Of a stretch of 8,154 nucleotides of DNA, positions 1-4,944 are shown in pieces (the stretch's first letter is position 1; each line of letters begins with the position of its first letter). The stretch is taken from NCBI GenBank assembly GCA_049514335.1, contig JBEKVE010000137.1:1-8154 (forward strand), in the 5' to 3' direction. The notes below the pieces were generated by a model that saw only the letters and a list, made by a program, of their open reading frames with translations, ran no database searches and was not told the DNA's origin. Source of the DNA: JBEKVE01 sp049514335. GTDB taxonomy: Bacteria > Actinomycetota > Acidimicrobiia > Acidimicrobiales > UBA8190. A program made the translations under genes and the position numbers.

Positions 1-18
1 CGTCGCGGGGCGGCGACG
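1..18. terminator. hairpin at the left edge, possible terminator of an upstream gene
   Basis: CGTCGC (1-6) and GCGACG (13-18) form a perfect 6-bp inverted repeat around a 6-nt loop. It is cut by the window edge, so the stem may be longer. No T tract follows. It could end transcription of a gene to the left of the window, but that gene is not visible. Confidence 0.25.
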
Positions 19-50
19 CGCTTCCCCCACGGGCCGGCGCGGATAAGCCG

Positions 51-56
51 TACGAT
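51..56 (+). promoter_or_regulatory. candidate -10 element (TACGAT) of mreB
   Basis: TACGAT fits the bacterial TAnnnT -10 pattern and lies in the only non-coding stretch before mreB. The expected transcription start would be near 62-64, giving a leader of about 17 nt before the GTG at 80. No convincing -35 hexamer is visible. The call rests on motif and position only. Confidence 0.3.
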
Positions 57-58
57 GG

Positions 59-84
59 CCCACGTGCGAGTGGGGCCACGTGGG
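59..84 (+). promoter_or_regulatory. perfect 8-bp inverted repeat spanning the mreB start codon
   Basis: CCCACGTG (59-66) is the exact reverse complement of CACGTGGG (77-84), with a 10-nt spacer. The right arm contains the GTG start codon (80-82). In mRNA this would be an 8-bp GC-rich stem hiding the start codon. In DNA it is a pair of palindromic CACGTG cores 16 bp apart, as for a dimeric repressor. The repeat is seen directly; either role is inference. Confidence 0.45.
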
Positions 85-1084
85 TAGGGATCTGGCCATC
101 GATCTCGGCACGGCCAACACCCTCGTCTACGCGCGCGGCAAGGGCATCGTGCTCAACGAGCCCACCGTCATCGCCCTCAACACGAGGACCCACGAGGTCC
201 TGGCCATGGGCCAGGACGCCTGGCAGATGATCGGGCGCACGCCGGGGTACATCGTGGCCGTGCGCCCGCTGCGACAGGGGGCCATCACAGACTTCGACAT
301 CACCGAGCGCATGATCCGCTTGCTGCTGCACCGCTGCGGCGTGTCGCGGCTGAATCGGCCCCGGGTGCTCATCTGCGTCCCGTCCGCCATCACGTCGGTT
401 GAGCGCCGGGCGGTCAAGGAGGCGACGCATCGCGCCGGGGCGTCGGCCGCCTACCTGATCGAGCAGCCCATGGCGGCCGCCATCGGCGCCGGGCTCCCCA
501 TCCACGAGCCCATCGGCAACATGGTGGTGGACGTGGGGGGCGGAACGTCGGAGACGGCCGTCATCTCGCTCGGCGGCGTGGTGGCCTCCGAGGCCATCCG
601 CTGCGGCGGCTTCGACATCGACACCGCCATTCAGACCTACGTCAGGCGCGAGCACGGTGTCGCCATCGGTGAGCGCACGGCGGAGGAGATCAAGCTGGCC
701 ATCGGCTCGGCCGCGCCCTACACCGGCGAGGTGAAGGCCGAGGTGCGCGGGCGCGAGCTCATGACGGGCATGCCCAAGACGGTGGTGCTGTCGCCTGCCG
801 AGCTCCGTGGTGCGGTGGAGGACCAGATCCGCCAGATCATCGCCGCCGCCGTGGAGTGCCTCGGCGGCGCGCCGCCCGAGCTCGCCCAGGACATCATCTT
901 CCAGGGAATCCACCTCGTGGGTGGCGGTGCACTGCTGCGGGGCCTGGCGCGGCGCCTCGCAAACGAGACCGCCGTCCCCGTGCACCTCGTGGACACGCCG
1001 CTCGAGTGCGTGGCGCTCGGTGCCGGGCACTGCCTGGAGTCGTTCGACACCCTGCGCCAGCTCTTCGTGGCCGCCGAGGCCTGA
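80..1084 (+). CDS. mreB: MreB-type actin homologue, cell shape determinant
   Basis: This encodes a 334-residue bacterial actin, the usual MreB length (about 330-350). MreB forms ATP-dependent filaments under the cytoplasmic membrane that guide peptidoglycan synthesis. The phosphate-1 motif DLGTANT is at residues 8-14, phosphate-2 VDVGGGT at 150-156 and the adenosine motif LVGGGALLRGL at 279-289. IGRTPG (51-56), IGERTAEEIK (196-205) and PPELAQDI (265-272) are also typical. GTG at 80 is the only start available, because an in-frame TAA lies at 44-46 with no other start codon between. Two active-site regions are atypical. The usual IEEPMAAAIG reads IEQPMAAAIG, so Gln129 replaces the glutamate equivalent to B. 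subtilis Glu136. The usual GDEMD reads GFDID (177-181). No mreC or mreD follows, so this may be a paralogue rather than the main mreB. The family assignment is secure; normal ATPase activity is not. Confidence 0.93.
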   Translation: MGRDLAIDLGTANTLVYARGKGIVLNEPTVIALNTRTHEVLAMGQDAWQMIGRTPGYIVAVRPLRQGAITDFDITERMIRLLLHRCGVSRLNRPRVLICVPSAITSVERRAVKEATHRAGASAAYLIEQPMAAAIGAGLPIHEPIGNMVVDVGGGTSETAVISLGGVVASEAIRCGGFDIDTAIQTYVRREHGVAIGERTAEEIKLAIGSAAPYTGEVKAEVRGRELMTGMPKTVVLSPAELRGAVEDQIRQIIAAAVECLGGAPPELAQDIIFQGIHLVGGGALLRGLARRLANETAVPVHLVDTPLECVALGAGHCLESFDTLRQLFVAAEA

Positions 1085-1087
1085 GCA

Positions 1088-1116
1088 CCGGGGCTGATCA
1101 CCGGCGATCGGCCCGG
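1088..1116. terminator. hairpin between convergent mreB and HEAT genes, likely bidirectional terminator
   Basis: CCGGG (1088-1092) pairs with CCCGG (1112-1116). Inside it, CT (1094-1095) pairs with GG (1110-1111, one G-T wobble) and GATC (1096-1099) with GATC (1106-1109). The loop is ACCGGC, with G1093 bulged. It fills most of the 38-nt gap between two convergent stop codons, where a two-way terminator is expected. No T tract is present on either strand, which is common in GC-rich actinobacteria. Confidence 0.5.
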
Positions 1117-1122
1117 GGCGGC

Positions 1123-1863
1123 TCAGGATTCGTCGGTCAGCTCCTCGGCTGCCTGGCGCACCTGCCAGTCGCGGTCCGTCAGGCAGCGGCGCACGCCTTC
1201 GTCGGCCCGGGGATCGTCGAAGGCCGCCAGCGCGATGACGGCCCGCCGCCGGATGGCAGGTTTCTCGTCGAGCGCCCGCAGCACGGCGCCGAGGGCGGCG
1301 GTGTCGACGGGCCCTCCCGGCGCCGCCACGGCACCGAGCGCAGCGACCGCCGCCTCGCGGCACAGGGCGTCGGCGTGGTGCGAGGCCACGGCCACGAGTG
1401 CATCGACAGCCCGCCGGTCGGCGGTGCCACCCTCCCCGACCGCCCAGGCCGCCACTTCGACGACGGACGGGTCGGTGTCGGTGAGGAGCGCCACCAGTCC
1501 CGCCACCAGGTTCCGCTGGTGCGCGAGACCCGGGAGCGCAGGGGCGGTCCCATCCGCCGTCGGCGCAGGCGTCGGCGACCGGGCGAGGCCCAGCATGCGA
1601 CCGGTGAGCGCACAGGCGCGGCGACGCACCCCGGGTTCGGGATCCTCGAACGCCGGGCCGAGCTCGGCCGGGCCCAGCTCACCGAGTCGTCCGAGCGCCC
1701 CCAGCGCGGCGGCGCGGACGGCGGGATCGCCGTCGTGTGCGAGGCGACGGGCGGTGTCGAGATCGCCCCGGTGACCGGCGAGGACGGCGTCACGCACGCG
1801 GGCGCGGCTATCGGGGGCACGAACCGTGGCAGGCTGGGGTCCCGCCTCACGTTCCCTCGCCAT
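1123..1863 (-). CDS. HEAT-repeat protein
   Basis: This encodes a 246-residue, alanine- and leucine-rich protein made of repeated paired helices with the HEAT / PBS-lyase-like pattern D-x-x-x-x-V-R-x-x-A. Units are visible at about residues 34-60 (DGDPAVRAAALGALGRL), 65-92 (EDPEPGVRRRACALTGRM), 118-146 (DTDPSVVEVAAWAVGEGG), 152-180 (ALCREAAVAALGAVA), 187-214 (KPAIRRRAVIALAAF) and 215-242 (DRDWQVRQAAEEL). Such arrays are protein-binding scaffolds; no catalytic residues or signal peptide are visible, so it is probably cytoplasmic and its partner is unknown. An in-frame extension to 1986 exists, but the ATG at 1863 is preferred: GGGAGGT lies 5 nt upstream and the extension is antisense to the conserved start of the protease gene. 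The gene is convergent with mreB and divergent from the protease gene, whose ATG it overlaps by 2 bp. Confidence 0.82.
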   Translation of the reverse strand: MAREREAGPQPATVRAPDSRARVRDAVLAGHRGDLDTARRLAHDGDPAVRAAALGALGRLGELGPAELGPAFEDPEPGVRRRACALTGRMLGLARSPTPAPTADGTAPALPGLAHQRNLVAGLVALLTDTDPSVVEVAAWAVGEGGTADRRAVDALVAVASHHADALCREAAVAALGAVAAPGGPVDTAALGAVLRALDEKPAIRRRAVIALAAFDDPRADEGVRRCLTDRDWQVRQAAEELTDES

Positions 1864-3034
1864 GTCGACCTCCCAATCCACGCTACCGGTCACCGAGCCG
1901 ATCCCGAGACGTCGCCGACGCTGGCCCGTGGTGCTGGTTGTCGTGCTCGGGCTCGTGGCGGCGCTCGTCATCGCCTCCACGATCATCAGCGTTCCCTATT
2001 ACTCGCTCGTGCCCGGCGACGCCCAGCCGGTGTCCCAGCTGATCACCGTGCCGGCAAGCCGCCACCACAGCGTGAAGGGCCAGATCCTGCTCACCGACGT
2101 CGGGGTCATGAACCTCAAGCTGATCGGGCTCATCCCCGCCTACCTCGATCGCGACGCCACCGTGGTGAAGACCGCCGACCTCACCGGCGACGTCCCCGTG
2201 AGCGAGTACTACGCCGAGGGGACCGTGGACATGGCCGAGTCGCAGCTGACCGCGCACGCTGTTGCACTGCGCCAGCTCGGGTACTCGGTTCCCGAGCACG
2301 ACGCCGGCGTGACCATCTACGTGATCGAGCCCGGCTCGCCGGCGTGGCGGACGTTGCAGGTGGGCGACGTGGTCTCCTCCATCGACGGCACACCCACCAC
2401 CAACCCCCAGGCTCTCCAGAACGCCATCCGCTCGCACCGGCCCGGCGACGTGGTGACACTGCGCGTCGGGTCGATCATGCAACCCACGCCCGGCCACGAC
2501 GTCACCGTCCGCCTGACGGCGACCATGGTCGACCACAAGAAGGTGGCGCTGCTCGGCATCGGCGATCCCCAGGCTCCCAACGTGCCGTCCATGGGGACCC
2601 AGGGCGCCTACGACTTCCCGTTCCCCGTCAGCATCAACAGCGACAACATCGGGGGCCCGTCGGCCGGGCTCGCCTTCACCCTGGGGATCCTCAACACCTT
2701 GACCGGTGGCGAGCTCACGGGGGGACGGACGATCGCCGCCACCGGGACCATCCGACCCGACGGGTCGGTGGGAGACGTGGGGGGCGTCAAGCAGAAGACC
2801 GTGGCCGTGGAGCAGGCCGGCGCCTCGGTCTTCTTCGTTCCCGACCCCGAGCTCGCCACGGCCCGCTCCATGCAGACGCCCAGCCTCAAGGTCTACGCCG
2901 TGTCGTCCCTCGGGCAGGCGCTGCAGGACCTGCAGCGCCTCGGCGGCCACCTCGGTGCTGCGGCAAAGGGCCCGGTGTCGGGACCGGGGGGCAACAGCGT
3001 GCCCACCGACTGGCAGGACTCGCCCTGGACCTGA
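1862..3034 (+). CDS. YlbL-like membrane-anchored PDZ/Lon (S16) serine protease
   Basis: This encodes 390 residues in the YlbL order: a basic N-terminus (RRRRR, 16-20), one membrane helix (about 21-43), an extracytoplasmic region, a PDZ domain (about 145-215, with SPAWRTLQVGDVVSSIDG) and a Lon-type S16 protease domain (about 245-365). The Ser/Lys dyad is visible: Ser267 in GGPSAGL and Lys310 in GGVKQK. There is no AAA+ ATPase domain, so it should act without ATP outside the membrane. B. subtilis YlbL degrades the cell-division inhibitor YneA after DNA damage; a similar quality-control role here is inference. The ATG at 1862 is chosen because the mature-looking N-terminus begins there. A GTG at 1826 would add 12 residues that overlap the HEAT coding sequence. 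No Shine-Dalgarno sequence precedes the ATG. The nearest promoter-like hexamer is CAGGCT at 1830-1835. A hairpin follows the stop. Confidence 0.9.
   Translation: MSTSQSTLPVTEPIPRRRRRWPVVLVVVLGLVAALVIASTIISVPYYSLVPGDAQPVSQLITVPASRHHSVKGQILLTDVGVMNLKLIGLIPAYLDRDATVVKTADLTGDVPVSEYYAEGTVDMAESQLTAHAVALRQLGYSVPEHDAGVTIYVIEPGSPAWRTLQVGDVVSSIDGTPTTNPQALQNAIRSHRPGDVVTLRVGSIMQPTPGHDVTVRLTATMVDHKKVALLGIGDPQAPNVPSMGTQGAYDFPFPVSINSDNIGGPSAGLAFTLGILNTLTGGELTGGRTIAATGTIRPDGSVGDVGGVKQKTVAVEQAGASVFFVPDPELATARSMQTPSLKVYAVSSLGQALQDLQRLGGHLGAAAKGPVSGPGGNSVPTDWQDSPWT
1868..1874 (-). promoter_or_regulatory. strong Shine-Dalgarno sequence for the HEAT gene
   Basis: Read on the minus strand, the sequence is GGGAGGT, then CGAC, then ATG (1863-1861). 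GGAGG sits about 5 nt from the start, which is ideal. It decides the start of the HEAT gene. It is the only strong ribosome binding site I see in the window, and it lies inside the first codons of the divergent protease gene. Confidence 0.75.
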
Positions 3035-3045
3035 GGCGCCCAGCC

Positions 3046-3073
3046 GGCGCGAGGCGTCCAACGCTCCCGCGCC
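3046..3073 (+). terminator. hairpin after the protease gene, likely terminator
   Basis: GGCGCG (3046-3051) pairs with CGCGCC (3068-3073), and GCGT (3054-3057) pairs with ACGC (3061-3064). A small internal loop separates the two stems and the terminal loop is 3 nt. It begins 12 nt after the stop codon and ends 14 nt before the next promoter-like TAGGCT. No T tract follows. The position supports a terminator that isolates the protease gene from the DivIVA gene. Confidence 0.5.
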
Positions 3074-3087
3074 AGCGCGTGGCGTCG

Positions 3088-3093
3088 TAGGCT
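3088..3093 (+). promoter_or_regulatory. candidate -10 element (TAGGCT) for leaderless DivIVA transcript
   Basis: TAGGCT fits TAnnnT and ends 7 nt before the ATG at 3101, so the predicted transcription start coincides with the start codon. There is no Shine-Dalgarno sequence in that 7-nt stretch. The same hexamer occurs 8 nt before the UPF0182 start. No clear -35 is seen. Leaderless mRNAs are well known in actinobacteria; the assignment here is inference. Confidence 0.5.
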
Positions 3094-3100
3094 TCGGGCC

Positions 3101-4933
3101 ATGCCCGAGGACCGCCTCACCATCTCCTCGACCGCCCGTACGCACCCCGACGAGGTCGCCAGACACACTTTCGGCACGGCCCGGCGTGGTTTCGACCCGG
3201 CTGAGGTGCGCTCGTTCCTCGAACACGTGGCCCGGGAGCTGATGGCAGCGGCCGACCGCGAGCAGGAGCTCCGCCGAGCGGTGGCCGAGGCTGAGCACCG
3301 GGCCGCGCATCCGGTCCTCGACGACGCCACGCTGACCGCGGCGCTCGGCCAGGAGACGGCCCGGGTGCTGCAGTCGGCCCACGACGCGGCGGCCGAGCTC
3401 ACCGCTCGTGCCGAGCACGACGCCGCCCAGCTGCTGACCCAGGCCAACGAAGAGGCCGACGAGCTCCAGCAGCGCACCGAGCAGGCAGCCGGCGAGCGGA
3501 CGGCGCAGTCCGAAGCAGCCGTGGCCGAGATGCGTCGGCGCGCCCAGGAGGAAGCGGCCTCGAAGCTCGAGGTGGCCAGGCTCGAAGCCGAGGCCCTCCT
3601 CACCCAGACGCGGTCCGAGTGCCGTTCGATGGTGCAGGAGGCCCAGGAGCTGCGTGCCCGGGTGCTCTCGGACCTCACGCGGCGCCGGCGCGTGCTGCAC
3701 AGCCAGATCGAGCAGCTGCGGGCCGGGCGCGAGCGCCTGGCGGAGACCATCGGCGACGTGCGCACGGCCGTCGACCACATCACCGACGAGCTGTTCCGGG
3801 CCGAGGACGAAGCGCGCCTCGCCGCCGAGGAAGCGGGCCGACAGGCGGCGAGCGGAGAGCTGGCGGAGCTCGCCACCAACGGCGACGGCATACCCGAGGA
3901 CGCGTCCGACACCACCACCGACGGCGTGGTGGAAGGGCTCGAACGCCGCCAGTCCGTGGACGAGCTCTTCGCCCGGCTACGCGCCGAGACGGGGGCGTCG
4001 GGTCGGACAGATGACGCCACGGTCGCCCGCCAGGCGCACAACGCTCAACCCGACACCGCCGATGCGGGCCCGGCGCCGGCAGGACCGGCGGGAGAGCCGT
4101 CGGGCCGGACCGCGGCGGCCAGCGCCGGGGTCGTCAGCGCGACCGGTACGGGCCGAGTGGGAACGGTCGGATCGGCGGGATCGGCCGGCGACGATGCGCA
4201 AGGCCGGGGGACGGATGCCCCCGCGCCCGGGTCGGGGGCCGAGGAGCCCCGTCCCGGCGCCGAGGAGCCCTCGAGCGAGGACGAAGACGACCCGCTCGTG
4301 GTGCAGCGCGACGAGATACTCGTGCCGCTCGTCACCGCGCTGGCCCGGCGGCTCAAGCGGGCGTTGCAGGACGACCAGAACGACATCCTCGATCGCCTGC
4401 GGGCAAAGGGTGGGTGGGGGCCGAACGTCCTGTTGCCGGCGGACGAGCACGCCCAGCGCTACGTCCGGGCCTCGATCGACCAGCTCGTCGAGGTGGCGCG
4501 AGCCGGGGCCACCTTCGGCGGCGGCAAGCCCGACGACGCACCCGGGGTCGACGAGATCGCCACCGCGCTGGCGAACGACATCGTGGGCCCGCTTCGTCGC
4601 AGGCTCGACGGGGAGGGCCAGGCCACGGAGGTGGGTGACGAGGCCGCGCTGGTCGAGCTGGTGGGGGCAGCCTTCCGGGAGTGGAAGGGGACCCGGGTCG
4701 AGCGCCTGGCCGGCGACCAGGCAGTGTTCGCCTTCGCGCGGGCGGTGTTGGCGGCCGTGCCTGACGGCACCGCCTTGCGCTGGATCGTGGACGACGACGG
4801 CGTGGAGTGCCCCGACTGCGACGACAACGCGTTGGCGGGACCGGTCCCCGCCGGCGAGGAATACCCCACCGGGCATCGGCATCCTCCGGCACACGCCGGG
4901 TGCCGATGCTTGCTCGCTCCCGCTAGCGCCTAG
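3101..4933 (+). CDS. DivIVA-domain coiled-coil protein with phage Mu F-like C-terminal module
   Basis: This encodes 610 residues in four parts. Residues about 17-50 form a DivIVA N-terminal domain (FGTARRGFDPAEVRSFLEHV). Residues about 50-250 are a long Ala/Glu/Arg coiled coil. Residues about 255-398 are a Gly/Ala/Pro/Ser-rich linker, including a doubled GAEEP encoded by two 12-bp repeats (4238-4249, 4259-4270). Residues about 399-610 are mostly helical and end in Cys570-x2-Cys573, then Pro-rich residues, His594, His598, and Cys601-Arg-Cys603. The ending RVERLAGDQA...LRWIVDDDGVECPDC...HPPAHAGCRCLL follows the order seen at the end of phage Mu F / SPP1 gp7 proteins (helix, W-x-x-x-D, CxxC, HPxCRC) and probably binds zinc. 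DivIVA proteins are polar or septal scaffolds. Arg28 stands where B. subtilis DivIVA has its membrane-inserting Phe17. The coiled coil and DivIVA call are firm; the C-terminal homology is a motif-level judgement, and its function is unknown. Confidence 0.88.
   Translation: MPEDRLTISSTARTHPDEVARHTFGTARRGFDPAEVRSFLEHVARELMAAADREQELRRAVAEAEHRAAHPVLDDATLTAALGQETARVLQSAHDAAAELTARAEHDAAQLLTQANEEADELQQRTEQAAGERTAQSEAAVAEMRRRAQEEAASKLEVARLEAEALLTQTRSECRSMVQEAQELRARVLSDLTRRRRVLHSQIEQLRAGRERLAETIGDVRTAVDHITDELFRAEDEARLAAEEAGRQAASGELAELATNGDGIPEDASDTTTDGVVEGLERRQSVDELFARLRAETGASGRTDDATVARQAHNAQPDTADAGPAPAGPAGEPSGRTAAASAGVVSATGTGRVGTVGSAGSAGDDAQGRGTDAPAPGSGAEEPRPGAEEPSSEDEDDPLVVQRDEILVPLVTALARRLKRALQDDQNDILDRLRAKGGWGPNVLLPADEHAQRYVRASIDQLVEVARAGATFGGGKPDDAPGVDEIATALANDIVGPLRRRLDGEGQATEVGDEAALVELVGAAFREWKGTRVERLAGDQAVFAFARAVLAAVPDGTALRWIVDDDGVECPDCDDNALAGPVPAGEEYPTGHRHPPAHAGCRCLLAPASA
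4871..4911 (+). terminator. long hairpin inside the last codons of the DivIVA gene
   Basis: GCATCGGCA (4873-4881) is the exact reverse complement of TGCCGATGC (4901-4909). Inside, CCGGC (4886-4890) pairs with GCCGG (4895-4899) around an ACAC loop. TT follows, and the stop codon is about 20 nt downstream. It could act as an intragenic terminator or a 3'-end stabiliser ahead of the UPF0182 promoter. It may equally be chance constraint from the codons of the Cys/His motif. Confidence 0.35.
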
Positions 4934-4936
4934 GCT
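4931..4936 (+). promoter_or_regulatory. candidate -10 element (TAGGCT) for leaderless UPF0182 transcript
   Basis: TAGGCT ends 8 nt before the GTG at 4945 and has no Shine-Dalgarno sequence after it, as for the DivIVA gene. Its first three bases are the TAG stop codon of the DivIVA gene. A weak -35 candidate, TTGCTC, is at 4910-4915 with a short 15-nt spacer. Role inferred from repeated motif and spacing. Confidence 0.5.
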
Positions 4937-4944
4937 GCCGCCCC

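Noticed and set aside
1826..1861. GTG start adding 12 residues to the protease
   Set aside because: The added residues overlap the HEAT coding sequence and look unlike a secretion N-terminus. ATG 1862 directly precedes the basic stretch and membrane helix. It cannot be fully excluded.
1864..1986. 41-residue N-terminal extension of the HEAT protein
   Set aside because: It is antisense to the protease N-terminus, and the excellent GGGAGGT site points to ATG 1863.
856..3090. 744-codon open frame on the plus strand crossing mreB, the HEAT gene and the protease gene
   Set aside because: Arg/Pro/Gly-rich composition, no domain, and it crosses three genes on both strands.
1883..3778. 631-codon open frame on the minus strand crossing the protease and DivIVA genes
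   Set aside because: It spans two well-supported genes and their intergenic hairpin and promoter, and has no recognisable domain; it is a by-product of GC-rich codon use.
4709..4920. Prophage remnant suggested by the Mu F-like C-terminus
   Set aside because: The module is in frame with an intact host gene, no other phage gene, integrase or attachment repeat is visible, and base composition matches the surroundings.
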